DNA of 64,000 bases from Hygrophila difformis. Its lineage: Eukaryota; Streptophyta; Magnoliopsida; Lamiales; Acanthaceae. Positions within the stretch are counted from its first letter, which is position 1, and each line of letters opens with the position of its first letter. Under the pieces are notes generated by a model. It saw only the letters and a program-made list of their open reading frames with translations, searched no databases and had not been told where the DNA came from. Shown piece after piece: positions 30,576 to 42,604 of this stretch. The DNA lies in contig JAOANR010000011.1 of the NCBI GenBank assembly GCA_030278955.1, positions 27,222,403 through 27,286,402 of the forward strand, written 5' to 3'. A program made the position numbers and the translations under genes.

Positions 30576-31030
30576 TTCCGTTATCCAAGCACGCGAAGAT
30601 GAGTTTCTAGTCTAAGGCACGCTAACAGTTAGGAAGATCTAATAATAGGAAGGGTAAGAGGAGAGAATAGATATGTGCAAACTAAGCACCCTTGACCAAG
30701 TTCTAAGGCTAAAGCAAGGTTAGATTCAAGTTAGTGGCTCTAAGGCAAGGTCAATCGACATACCAACTAAGAACATTATCAAATACACGTGACATGCATA
30801 TAAATACTTTGGAGCATTTTAAAAAAAAATGATGGATGTATGCAAATGCATCCCCCCAAAAAAAATACTTATGTATTTTTCAAGACTTGTCGGAATAATT
30901 GTTATATAATTCCCATGGGTTTTAAAATAAAATTCATTTCCATGGAAATAATATTTGAAATGCTTAAAAGTAATATTGAATATTTTGGGCCTCTATAGTG
31001 GGCCGAAAAAAATAATAGCTTTTAAAAAAA
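30576..31030 (-). other. 5' leader of element C
   Basis: A/T-rich leader between PBS and gag start, containing a poly(C)-rich GGGGGGATGCATTTGC-type motif (about 30848) seen in the other elements before their first ORF. No cORF remnant could be recognised. Confidence 0.45.
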
Positions 31031-31032
31031 TT

Positions 31033-31110
31033 TCCGGGCTCTGATACCACTTTGGTATCAGATAATATCTTTAAAATAATAGCTTTAAAATATTCCGGGC
31101 TCTGATACCA
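31033..31110 (-). other. Duplicated primer binding site, element C
   Basis: On the minus strand TGGTATCAGAGCCCGGAA occurs at 31110-31093, next to the LTR, and again at 31050-31033. The outer copy abuts its own complement, giving the plus-strand inverted repeat TCTGATACCA-CTT-TGGTATCAGA at 31040-31062. The first copy is the one in functional position. Confidence 0.85.
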
Positions 31111-31113
31111 CTT

Positions 31114-33873
31114 TGTAACACCCCGGATTTGATCACCCAGGCCAGGGCATTACCGCCACACCTTCCCAAGCAAGACGCGAACCATTTCGAGCTCACTTGA
31201 GAAGATGCTAAGGCTAAGTTGTACCAATACATAAAAATAATTTAAAAACGATTCAATAAGTGCCCGAAGGTTTAAATCAGAGTTAAGTCTAACATACATA
31301 ATTTAAAACAGTGCGGAAGCTAAGGGCCAAACACGGCCAAACATAAGTTTGGAATTCATAAAAAGAATTTAAAAACAAGTGCGACAAGTCTTCGGAAATT
31401 CCCATCCCAATGTAAATGCCATGTGCTAATCTTCAACATCTGAAACAAAAAATAGAGACAACGTATCTATCAGTACAAAGGTACTGAGTAAGTTAATGTA
31501 TAGCATAACAAATTTTAAAGTTTTTAGAAGAGAGATTTAAAAATAGAATTTGTAATTTAAAAAGGAAGATCGAGTAAAAATAATTCCGGAAGATTCTTAC
31601 ACTTTACCACTTGAATAATATATCATTATTCATTTTATCGAGAAAAACCATTCTTGGGGAATCAAACCCACAAGAGCTCAAACACATTCTTTTACCATTG
31701 TTTCCATATTTCAAATACGTTCTTTTACCATTTTTGGGGAATCAAACCCGCAAGAGCTCAAACATCTTCGTTTACCATTGTTCATTATGATCGAGGACAT
31801 CCGTCCTTGGGGAATCGAACCCGCAAGAACTTAATATACATCCTAGGGAATCGAACCCATAGGAGTCAACAATATCCTGGGGAATCGAACCTGCAGGAAA
31901 AACATAAACCTTGGGGAATCGAACCCGCAAAGCAAGTGAAAGTAGCGGACCCTATACAGACACACTCCGGAGCCCTAGGTAACCCCTACGGATACACCTA
32001 GGAGTATAGACTCATACAATCACGCAACATAACAATATTTCATTGGCGCCGTTTTGGCCACCAAAAAGAGGGGGCGGCCCAACGAGCCCACGCCAAGTGC
32101 ACTTACCCTCTAAATTGAACATCTAACTCGATCAAAACTCACAAAGTTTCAAAAATCACATTTTAGTCATTACCACATATATCTACAATTTCCGGAATTC
32201 ATAGGATTCGACAAAGAGTAGCAATCGACTCAAAAACGTCCGAAACGTACGAAACCAATTTCACCGGTAAGACTACACTGTGGCAGTTTTCAAAATCGAA
32301 TTAGGAAATGTAGTAAAACTTTGTGAAAAATTCTGAAACTTTTACAGGTGCTAGGCGACATCAAAATGAACATTTTTCTCAGAAATAGGCCTTAGCAAAT
32401 TCGGACTCTAAGTCACTCAAAAAAATTCATTTCAGAAACTTGTTTTAAAAAGGGTGCAAATACCACTGTTCATTCGACCACAGCTTACTCAAAAATCCAT
32501 AACAATTTGAATATTGATCCAAAAATTCTGAAATTTAACAGGAGTAAACTAGACACATATATGAACAATTTTCATGAAGAAGTCGACCATCAAAAACGAC
32601 CATAGCTAGGAGAAATATGAACTACAAAACTGAACATGCTAGGAATTTAAATCTGTCATCAAATATAGCAGAAAATACCAGATCCGATTTCGTCGACCAA
32701 ATCAATTCCAAAAATTATGAAAATTTACAGACATCATCTTTAAAGTGTTAGGAACATTTTTTATTGAGACAAGTTCTTCCAAAAATGAACGGATCTTGAC
32801 GAAAAACGCTGAACAAATAAACTACTCGGATAGAAACCCTAGTTGACAGATTTGGCACAAGATGAAGATTGAACTATATCTCGAAGAATACTCAACCAAA
32901 CACTCTAAAAATTGGTATGCACATCATTAACTTACATATGGTTGGATTAGAATCGAAATCCTCCTCCTTGATTGCTCCAAAATCGACCAAAACAGTTCCA
33001 CTCTTCCAAGATCTACCGAACGAATCCTATTTTGAGATGTTTGGAGAAATACTAGATGTTAGGGCTTGAAATCCGACCCTATGATTAAGGATTTGGATTA
33101 GAACACTTACCTAGATGTAGGAGGATGGATTGCAACCCTCCCAACTCGACCAAGGCCCTAGGAACAAGAAGAACAACCCTCAAACTCTCAACAATTCTCA
33201 CTTGGAGTCTAATTTTCGGATGAATGAAATGGTGAGGGTTGTGACTGATTAAGGGGGGTGGAAAAGGGTGTTTTAGGTTTCCAAAAGGTAGATTAATGAT
33301 CCTAGGAAAGTGTTGTGTGCATTATGACAGTCAATTCGAATTTACTCCCCCCCAAACCTCATCCAAAACACCTACCACAACCTTGGTTCAAATGAGGTTA
33401 AGTGAATGCATGTTTGATCAAAAATCCAACTTGTGGGAGTTGTCTCAAGTCCAAAAATCCGTCCACAATCATCCAATAACACTCCATAATGACTGATACA
33501 CGAATTGGGATCGTTTGGAGTCGCCTTGGCTCGGAAATTGGAGCAAAACGCGTTGAACGCGTTTGGAGGTGCAGCCTCTGCATGGTGGCGCGCTGGTGGC
33601 GCGCACCGCGCGGCCACCGCGCGGCCACCGCGCCACCTTCAGGCTGCGTTTTTTTTTTTTTTTTTTTTTTTTTTATATATTATGATTTTTAATTTTAAAA
33701 ACCATAATATAAATTATCCATGATTAATAGATAATTCGATAACTCTCTTCGAGTTGCTATCGTCCGAAAATATTTAATTCCGCTCTCTCGGAATTATTTC
33801 GGTTGCGATAGTTAAATCCAATTCTTTAATTTTTTGATTTAAATAATCGATGTTGATTTTCTCGGGTATTACA
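31114..33873 (-). repeat. 5' LTR of element C
   Basis: Nearly identical to 26481-29226. Visible differences include a few substitutions, one extra A near 32909, poly(T) length and an extra 10-bp CCGCGCGGCC unit near 33610. Confidence 0.94.
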
Positions 33874-34238
33874 AGCGTGGTTATACGGGAACGGACAACG
33901 TAAAAGCATAAACGGGAAAATATAACACTCACAATGGTCAATGAAAAACGACCGTGGATGAAAGCTTTTGACAAGTTGTAGAAGACTTGACTCCTGTCTT
34001 TTGGGTGAGTTGGGCTACCTAACTCACATTGGGCTTTTCGGCTCTATAACACAAACATATAAGGAGTGCTTCCAATTGACCTATTGGGCTTTAACTGGGT
34101 CTGAACCTTGTTGGATCCGCACTGTAAATTTTATTTTTCTTAATTGGGCTTTAAAAAAAAAAGAAACTTGAAATCTTTTCTATATATTCAATGCTAGAAA
34201 ATTCAATTGATTATTTGGGTCACATTTTGGTAATCAAA
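33874..34238. other. Native intergenic sequence between elements C and E
   Basis: 365 bp of single-copy-looking sequence, with the C target duplicate at its left end and the E target duplicate (TCAAA, 34234-34238) at its right. It is the former upstream region of chorismate mutase. No ORF or RNA gene is recognisable. Confidence 0.6.
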
Positions 34239-35313
34239 TGTAATACTCGAGAATTTTGCAACATAAAATAAATAAATAAATAAATAAAAATAATAAATAA
34301 ACAAACATGATAAATAGATAAAGAATCATAAGAGATGAGAAATGGAATTAAAAAGGAATCAAGATTTTGAGAACCCGGGAAACCGAAGACAATTTAATCA
34401 AATAAATGGTCACACGTGAACCCAACATCGATGGACTCAATAACTCGAGTCCACATGTAAATTTAGACCCGAATAAAATGACGATAGGAAATAGGAGCCC
34501 GAAGATATCCCGGAAATCCGAATCCGAGAACATAGAGGGATAGAAGTCCGAAAGAGAGGAGGAAAAGCGCGACGGATCGCACGAACCGCCCGGACCGGAG
34601 TCCAGGCGTGAGTGGCGCGCTGGCCGCGCGGTTGTTGGCTTGGGACCGCGCCAACTGGCAGAAACGCCCCGTGCGAGATTTACTCGCCCGAATCCGGATT
34701 TTCCGACTTCGGTTGAACACCTTGCGACTCAAGACACCCTAGGGCTGCCTTTGGACGAACTTTAGGTCCTTTCCATCTATAAATAACCATCCTAATCAGC
34801 CCCAACTTTTTACGAAACCCTACGAAATCTCTCTACGCACAAAACCCTAATTCCGGAGTCGTCGGAGGCACAAAACCGAATCAAGGGACTGACTTGGACG
34901 AAAATTAGGAGTCTTCGATCGTCGGGGTAAGATCCGAACCATTCTTTTCCATTCTTGATTTGAAAACGAATCCTAATTCGACCCTTTTTCTATTCTAAAC
35001 CCCCGATCCGGATCGAGAGCGAAGAACCCGACGAACCAAGGAGATAAACGGAGGACTGGAAGCCACGCCTCCGAATCAACGATCCCGGACGCTCAACAAC
35101 ATGTAAGTTAACGCTTACACGGTTTTGGGAGAATTAAAATACATGTAATCTAAAGAATTAAATCAAGAACTTAAAATCTATCAACATGTGATTTCTACCG
35201 GCGCAGCAATTTTGTCTAATTTTTCCGAACCTTAAAAGTCTTCAAAAGAGAAAACTTAAAACACGAAAAACGTTCCTAAGACATAGATCTATCTACTGTA
35301 AAAATTTCATAAT

Positions 35314-35596
35314 AGAAATAGAATATTCTATTTTCCCAACTTGTCTCAAACAAGAGAAATCCCAGAGGCCACGACCCTAAATGAACATTTTATTAATAGG
35401 TTGGACCATTTCTGATATAAAAGGCTGAGAAAATCCACATCTGGGCTTCTTTCTTGGAATCTCCACATGAGAACTTCCAATGTGTTCCATTCCCTCAGAT
35501 GCCTCCTCAAAGCCAGAATGTATCTCAATTCCCTGCTGATTCCCAAACATTCGAAATGATGAGCAAGATGAGTCAGTCTATGCTCGAGGGAATGAT
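35314..35596. other. Unidentified 280-bp insertion in the 5' LTR of E
   Basis: Absent from the 3' LTR, where ...TTTCATAATTTTTCATCG... is continuous. It begins with an 18-bp perfect palindrome, AAATAGAATATTCTATTT. It has a plus-strand frame with PFPQMPPQSQNVSQFP and MMSKMSQSMLEGM that looks like coding sequence of low complexity. No target duplication or terminal repeat is clear. It could be captured host sequence or a template-switch insert. Confidence 0.75.
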
Positions 35597-36414
35597 TTTT
35601 CATCGTGTTTTGATATCCGAGAACGACCACGAACAGACCTGCCTTTGGTTTAGATCTTGAAACAGTGGTAGATTCTTAGTCCGAACTTGAGGTTGATTTT
35701 TGACTTAGATCTAGACCGATTCAGGATTGGTGCTAAACATAAGAGTTGTAGATCTATGTGTTAAGAACACCTCCGTAAATTATTAGATTTTTTCGTGATG
35801 ATTTGATATACGAAATCCACCCGAAACCGAACTGCTAGGATGTGGATCTTGAAATTCTTGACAGAACATAGGTCAGAACTTGACGATGTTTTTGACTAGG
35901 GTTCTACGCTGATTTAGATCTTTAGCCGAACATGAAAGTTGTAGACAAATGTCTTAAGAGGGTCTCTGTAAAATTTCGTTGAGTTTGGAGTTGATTTGCT
36001 ATGGTAGATCTTGAAAATCTTGAACTGTTGTACACGAATTTCGGACAGATTTAGGTTATGACGAAAATTGTTGTATTTGACCTATTTCGGTATCTCGGAT
36101 TGAAAAAGTTAAAACAAGAAAGTTGGGCATCTCGATGTTTCTGAGTCAGTGGTCAAATTTCAGAATTTTTTGAATTAAAATCGATTTTTAATGAATTTTG
36201 AAGTAAACGGTGGTTGACCGAGTCAAATCTTGAAAAATATTGTTGAAAAGGATTGTAAATGATATCGGAGCGGATAGCGTCCTGAAATAGTATATTTTGA
36301 GAAACTTACTAAATTTGAGAAATTGGCCTTTAAGGTTTAAATGAGTGGAAACTCCTTTGAAGTGAAATACATAAACAAACATTTTCGAAATCCCATTATA
36401 ACTAGTTGAGCTTT

Positions 36415-36633
36415 CTATGTAGAGGGTGAGTGCTCCATCGGGTGCCCCTCTAGCTTTTTGCTTCGTGCCTAAACGGACGAGAGTAACCTATGTAGAGGGT
36501 GAGTGCTCTATCGGGTGCCCCTCTAGCTTTTTGCTTCGTGCCTAAACGGGCGAGAGTAATCTACGTAGGGGGTGTGTGCTCTGCAGGGTGCCCTCCTAGC
36601 TTTGCACATCGTGCCGGATTGGACGATGGTGTT
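36415..36633 (+). repeat. Three 73-bp tandem units in E LTR
   Basis: Units start at 36415, 36488 and 36561. The first two are nearly identical and the third is diverged. The same array is in the 3' LTR (about 53638-53856). Confidence 0.9.
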
Positions 36634-37331
36634 GAACATGAGAAACTGTGCCAAAACGGCGAGAGAAACTTGACTACAAATAAAATCTTGATACTCGGCT
36701 AGGGCTTAACGGGAAAATTAAAAGACGTATACTTTCCTTTGCTTATTTAAATTATGCTTTTAAATTATGTTATGCAATTATTTACCGTGGAAGCTATATT
36801 GTGATTTTATGGAATCCCTGTCTATTTAATTATGCAATTAAATTATTGTTAGATAAATAAATTAAATTATGGGGTATTGTGTACATGTTTTCTTTAAATT
36901 TAACTAATGGCTTTGAAACCCCATAATCCTGTATGTGTTAACTTACTCAGCACGTTGTGCTGACCAAAACCATTACTTTCTTTTTCCTTCAGAGCTGAAG
37001 AATATGCATCATCATATGCATTCATGGGAATGTTGGGGAACACTTCATTTTAAAATCTTGCGCTAGACTAGAAATTGCATGAACGGGCCTGTTTAACCCG
37101 TGATTAGGCCATGTTGGCCCTATATTTAGATTCCGCTGCAATACATATATGTAAATATTATTTTCCGCTGCAACTTTGATGTATTATTTTTAAACTATAT
37201 ATGAGTTGAATGTTTTAAATTCTGAAAACCATAGCCTTGCATCTCTTTAGCAAGCTCGGAGAAACCGTGTCTTGCTAGGGAGGTGTGGCGGTGACATCCC
37301 GACCTGGGTGACCAAAAACCGGGGTGTTACA

Positions 37332-38057
37332 GAGTGGTATCAGAGCCCGACTATTTTTAAAGTATTATTTTTTTAAACCATTATTATTCTTAAACTATTA
37401 TTTTTAAACCCTTATTATTTTTAAAACTACTATTAATATTTTGACTATTATTTTAAATTTTAAAGTATTATTTCCATTGAGAAATTTTTGTTTTAAAACC
37501 CATGGGGAAAAAAATATATATATAGTGCATTAAATTATTTTTGGGGGAAATCATCATTTGCATTTGCATATTGCATTTCTTTTATGTAGAGAACTTAGAA
37601 TCTTGGCGAATTTCAACTTAGAATCTTGGCGAATTTCAACTTAGAATCTAGGCGAAGTTTAACTTAGAATCTTGGCGAATATTAACTTGGATCTCTTGTT
37701 TGCACTAGATGACTTAGACGCTTGACATCAAATTAGAAATGCTCACTAGATACTGATCTTGTCGTAGTTCTAGATCGCGTTCATCTAAGCGCACGCCTAA
37801 GCATAGCAAATCTCGGCCTTAGCCATTCCTATCCTTGTACGAATTAGAAAATTTCCTCATGGAAAAAAAAATCTGGACAGACCTGTCCGAGTAAAAAAAA
37901 AATCGAAATAAAATAAAATAAAACCCTGAAGCGTACGACGCTTCTTAGTTCGAGTGAGCACCACGTGCGAAATTACAAAATACATATACATTTATAAAAA
38001 AATCGTTAAGACTATACGTTAAATTCACGAGTCCTAATCCACCCTATTTGTACCAGA
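37332..38057 (+). other. PBS and leader of element E
   Basis: The PBS TGGTATCAGAGCCCGAC begins at 37335. The leader contains about four copies of TTAGAATCTTGGCGAAT (about 37594-37682) as in A. At the place where A has its cORF start, E has only ATGACTTAG (about 37708), so cORF is lost. Confidence 0.65.
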
Positions 38058-38526
38058 ATGGCACCCAGATGAAGGGGAAGAGGAAGAACTCAACACGCTC
38101 CCCAAACCACCACTAAAACACCTACTGAAACACCTCCTAATGTCACGGAACCGGTAGAAGAACAACCTCAAGGTGCGCAGGACGCCCCCGCACCGAAAAA
38201 TGTGGGCGATCATCTTCGGACGATAGAGGAGGTCTTGATTGCGCTAGGGAACGCGCAAGTCAATCAGGGTCAAGCCGCGGCGGTACCTCCGCCCCAAGCT
38301 CGTCCCAACTATCTGGCCATGGTGAATCCTTACCAGCCACCCCACTATGCTGGTGAGGAGGATCCAGCAAAACTGGAGGAATGGATCCGGACTTTTGACA
38401 AGCTTCTGGGGGCGGTCAAGTGTCCGGAAGGAGAGAGAGTGCACGTCGCTTCGTACTACTTGGGAGGCGAAGCGGACGACTGGTGGCAAGCGACTCAAGC
38501 GAAACTGCAAGAAGATGATGAGCCCG

Positions 38527-41500
38527 TGTAACACCCGAGGAAAAAAAAAAACATATTCAAATTGTTTTGAACTACGTAATGACTTGATCCCTTCACAGGG
38601 TACGTAGGCAACTCGGAAATTTCAATTCTGGGTTCAGTCAAACAATAACCAAACAACAAACAATCAACAATCGTACCATAATTCAATAGCACAATATCGC
38701 AAAATAATAAAGTGAACAAAAGGACCCTAACGAAGATGCCGAAATATTCCCGAGAAGAAGAAAATAATTTATCACAGTAAATTATTGCTCGAAGATGAAA
38801 CGCCGATAGATTTAAATTCAAAATGGAATAAAAGAGGGAAAGGAAGCCCGAAGACATTCCATGAATTAAGTCAAAATAATTTGGAATTAAGTTCATGAAG
38901 GAAAAGAATTTTAATTCCAAGAACCCGTGAAGTCTGAAGAAATTCAATGATACAAGTTATTGCACGGGAATCAAAAGACGATAAATTGGAAGACGACGAA
39001 CCCGATACCGACGGACTTAAAATCTCAAACATGAAACTCATTTGAGTCGAGATAAACTTAAGATAAGAATTTATGACCCGAGAATGACCCGAAAAATCAA
39101 GCCCGTAAACGTAGGAGGATAGAAGTCTGAAAGAGAGGAGAAAAAGCCCGACGGATCGCACGACCCCGCCCGGACCGAAGTCCAGGCGCACTTGGCGCGC
39201 TGTCCGCGCGGGAATCTCCCTTTTAGCGCGCCAACCCCGCGCCATTGCAGCAGCTGCGTTTGTCGCGTTTGGGTGGCGCGCACCCGGCGCGGCTTTTGCC
39301 GATTCCCGCGCCAACCCCGCGTGGGAGTCCTGACAGCAGCCCTTGTCGCGTTTTGGCGACTTTCTTGCCATATTCCTTGACCCCAACGCGGGAATCTTGC
39401 TTGATCACGGGGGAGGCATCTTTTGGACGATGTTAGAGGTCCCTAACACCCCATTGTCAGCCATACTCACCACTAATTCATCCCACAAACTCTCCCAAAA
39501 CTCTCCCTAAGCCAAACACCCTTCCGGCAAACTTCCGGCAACTTTCCGGCAATCAAATCCAACCAAGGTAGTGTGTAGATCAAGGATTTGCAGGCATTGG
39601 ATTGTTGGTAAGGTGTAAATCAAGTTTCCTTATTGCTTTAAGATCATAATCAACCTTCTAACTTACGGATCTTTACTTGCAAAACACGTTCGTAGCCCAA
39701 GGAGAAGAAGAACGTGTTGCGTAGATCCGTTCGTGGCGATTTTGGACAAATCGATCAACTCTAGAACGTTCAAGAACTCACTCACTGTAAGTTAATACCT
39801 TCCATATCAATATGGGTGGTTTAAAGACATCCGAAACATTGGATCTTAAACGAAACGTTGAAATCAAACCTAAAAACCCCAATCTACGTATTTTCTGAAA
39901 TCCGAGCAAAACTCTTACTTCGAGCGTTCAAACCTGAAAACTCAAAACTAAGATTTTGATCCTAAGATCTTAAGCTATATTGTGTAAAAATTTCAGAATT
40001 TTTCATCAAGTTTTGATACCCCAAATCAAGTCGGACATATTCTGCGTTTTTAAGAATTTTCAAAAGTTGACAGATTTCATAACCGAACTTGATGAGCTTA
40101 TTTCTATCATTTCTAGTCCGAACCAATCTTCATGATCTAAACAAAAGTTGTAGATCTATGAGTCTTGAATACCTCTGTAAAATTTCATGCACTTTCAGTA
40201 AGATTTGCTATCCCAAACCGCGTCGAACATATTCTGTGGTGCATGAACCTTTCGAAAACTGAGACAGATTTTAAGACCGAACTTAGTGGATTAATCTGAC
40301 TTAATCCGTGATGAATTTGTATAATTTGCCTCTAATAAAACTTGTTTATTTTGGTATCTTTTAAGTGCCTGTAAATTTTCAGAATTTTTGGAGTTCATTT
40401 GATATGTTAAAAAGTCAAATCTTTGACAGATGTCAAACCTGAATCCTGACAGCTTTTTGTTTCTGTAGAAAACTTGATTTTTGACATGCTTCCTATCATT
40501 TTTCCGAAAAACTCAAAACATGAAAGTTGTTCATTGGGATGTTTTTGAGCTACTGTGAAAATTTCAGATCAATCGCCTAAGAAATGGATTTTTAAACTGA
40601 AAAGGCGTAAACTGTGACATCGATCGGTTTTAACTTGTGAAATTTTGAAATTTTTAAACAACGATCGAAATCTTGTGATACGATAAAGCTATATTTTTGA
40701 AAATCCCGTTACACTAAAGTTGAAACAATATCGGTTACATAAAATCAGGGGGTGAGTGCTCTGCAGGGTGCCCTCCTAATTGTTCATTTTGTGCCAAAAC
40801 GACAATGATTATTACGCGCGAAAGATCGCCAAAACGGCATCTTATTATTTTGGGCCTATCCTCTCGAGTGTATCCGTATGGGTTACTCGAGGCTCGACGG
40901 AGCGGTACTGGATATGGCGTATTTGGTCACAAGAGACCAACGGCCTACCCTCTCGAGTGTATCCGTATGGGTTACTCGAGGCTCGACGGAGTGGTACTGG
41001 GTATGGCGTATCGGCTGCGGCCGCCGGATCACCGGCTAAAATGACATGATACTTATGAAATTGGCTGAGGCCGCCGGATCACCGGCTAACTGTTACTATT
41101 GATATTGGCTGCGGCCGCCGGATCACCGGCTAACTGATACTATTGATATTGGCTGCGGCCGCCGGATCACCGGCTAAATGATATATTGTTGAGATGATGG
41201 CGTAACGGGAAATATATTAAAAAGGCTCAGATTTTATGAAATTGGCTGCGGCCGCCGGATTGCCGGCTAAATTAAATATTGTTGAGATGGTGGCGTATCG
41301 GGGAGAATTTTTAAAAGCTCAAATTTTTATTTACTTACTTACGGCATTATTCATGTTTTTAAATCATGTCTTAAATAATTGCCCATGCTTAAGTTTTTAA
41401 ATTATGAAATTAAATGTGTTTTTAAAGTATGCAATTATATTCGCATTTTTTTTAAATAAAATGTTTTTATGCATGGCAAAAAGTTTTATCTTAAATATTA

Positions 41501-41934
41501 AAAATCTAACCCCTTTATTGCTATGTAAGGATTGACTTACTCAGTATTTTATAATACTGATAAAAACCGTTGTTCATTTTTTTTTTCTGTTACAGAGTAC
41601 GGAGCATGATCACTCATTGGGGGATCATTTTGGGGACTTAATTATTTATTTTACGTGACTTGCATGAACGGGTCTGTTTAACCCGTGGTTTGGCCATGTC
41701 GGCCCTATATTTTAAATTCCGCTGCGTACACTTTACTTCCGCTGCGTACTTTATATTCTCGATGCAACTCTGATGTAGTATTTTTAAATTATCTATGTAT
41801 GGGCTACTTGAATATTTTAAATTCTGAAAAAACCATAGCCTTGCATCTCTTTAGTGAGCTCGGAGAAACCGTGTCTTGCTAGGGAGGTGTGGCGGTGGCA
41901 TCCCGGCCTGGGTTACCAAAACCGGGGTGTTACA
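38527..41934 (+). repeat. 5' LTR of element F
   Basis: TGTAACACCCGAGG to GTTACA. Near its start is the TTGAACTACGTAATGACTTG block that in A, B and E lies outside the LTR. The CpG-rich block is at 39190-39340. It has a 70-bp direct repeat (40853 and 40942), five GGCTGCGGCCGCCGG hairpin units (41013-41270) and the conserved U5. No good TATA box was found. A 171-codon ORF across it is present in both LTRs but is not a gene. Confidence 0.95.
40853..41270 (+). repeat. Direct repeats and five GC-rich hairpin units, F LTR
   Basis: A 70-bp unit with CCTCTCGAGTGTATCCGTAT occurs twice at 89-bp spacing (40853, 40942). Then GGCTGCGGCCGCCGGATCAC units start at 41013, 41063, 41107, 41151 and 41243. Each unit contains the self-complementary GCGGCCGC and the inverted pair CCGG-ATCA-CCGG. 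The same array is in the 3' LTR (49632-50049). Confidence 0.88.
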
Positions 41935-41937
41935 ATG

Positions 41938-41953
41938 TGGTATCAGAGCCCGG
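41938..41953 (+). other. Primer binding site, element F
   Basis: TGGTATCAGAGCCCGG, the initiator-Met tRNA type, begins 3-4 bp after the LTR. 41954-42395 is an A/T-rich leader with several AGCCCAA-type repeats and no gene. Confidence 0.85.
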
Positions 41954-42395
41954 AATATTTTAAAACTACTATTTTAAAGAGCCCGTAATATTTTTAAACT
42001 ATTATTTTCAAGTATTATTATTTTTAAAGTTATTACTTCTAAACTAGTAATATATTTTAAAGAGCCCAATTATTATTTTGAAGTTAAAGCCCAAATTTTT
42101 TTTAGCCCAAAATTTTTTTTAGAAGCCCAAGAAATTATTTTGGCCCAATAACCTTGTTTTTATTTAAAGCCCAAATAATTTATTTCTTTCGGCCCAATAT
42201 AGCGGCCCAAACCTTTTATCCTTATGTTAGTCTATCCACGGAATAAATTTATTTTTTTTTAAAACCCATGGATAAATAAATGTATGCATAAAATTTTTTT
42301 TCGGGGGGATCATCACTGCATGTGCATATTGCATTTCTATACCTTAGAGAACCTAGAAGCATCATGTTGTAACCTAGATCTTTTTCTTGCGCTAG

Positions 42396-42560
42396 ATGGC
42401 TAACCAAGACATGATGAACTTAATGATCAAAATGATGAACGCTCACTTTGATTCCCAACAAACCAAACAACAAATCCATCTCAAACGCACGACTCATTTA
42501 AACCTTGAAACCCAAGACCCTGAAACCCTAGACCCTGGGGTTTCGATAATCATTGTATAA
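42396..42560 (+). pseudogene. Truncated cORF in the F leader
   Basis: A 54-residue frame starting MANQDMMNLMIKMMNAHFDS, which matches the start of cORF in element A (MASQDMMNLMIKMMNAHFDS) at 18 of its first 20 residues. It diverges after about 26 codons into telomere-like sequence (ACCCTGAAACCCTAGACCCTG at about 42518) and stops 44 bp before gag. It shows that the cargo ORF sits between PBS and gag in the autonomous lineage and was truncated here. Confidence 0.75.
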
Positions 42561-42604
42561 ACCCTTTATTATATTAAAATCTAAATCACCTGTTCTTGCA
42601 ACAG

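Larger units (their letters stand above)
26481..33873 (-). mobile_element. Element C: gag-only (TR-GAG type) gypsy element
   Basis: LTRs at 26481-29226 (3') and 31114-33873 (5') differ at only about ten places, so the insertion is young. The TSD AGCGT is perfect (26476-26480, 33874-33878). The internal region of 1.9 kb has a duplicated PBS, an intact gag (30575-29418), then the ATGGGGACATAA pol end and PPT, with no protease, RT or integrase. This matches the TR-GAG class of non-autonomous elements. Gag is Tekay-like. G at the right edge has the same LTR type and could supply enzymes. Confidence 0.93.
34239..37331 (+). repeat. 5' LTR of element E
   Basis: TGTAATACTCGAG to GTTACA. TATA box at 34778-34785. 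It is about 280 bp longer than the 3' LTR because of an insertion at about 35314-35596. It has three 73-bp tandem units at 36415-36633 carrying GGGTGAGTGCTC and CTTCGTGCCTAAACGG motifs, and the conserved U5 at the end. Confidence 0.92.

Noticed and set aside
35454..35660. Possible host gene exon in the E LTR insertion
   Set aside because: The plus-strand frame looks coding-like but no family could be named and no splice sites support it; listed as an unidentified insertion.
38871..39386. 171-codon minus-strand ORF, repeated at 47650-48165
   Set aside because: It lies wholly within the F LTRs, spans U3, and owes its length to GC-rich sequence; its duplication simply reflects the two LTRs. No domain is recognisable.
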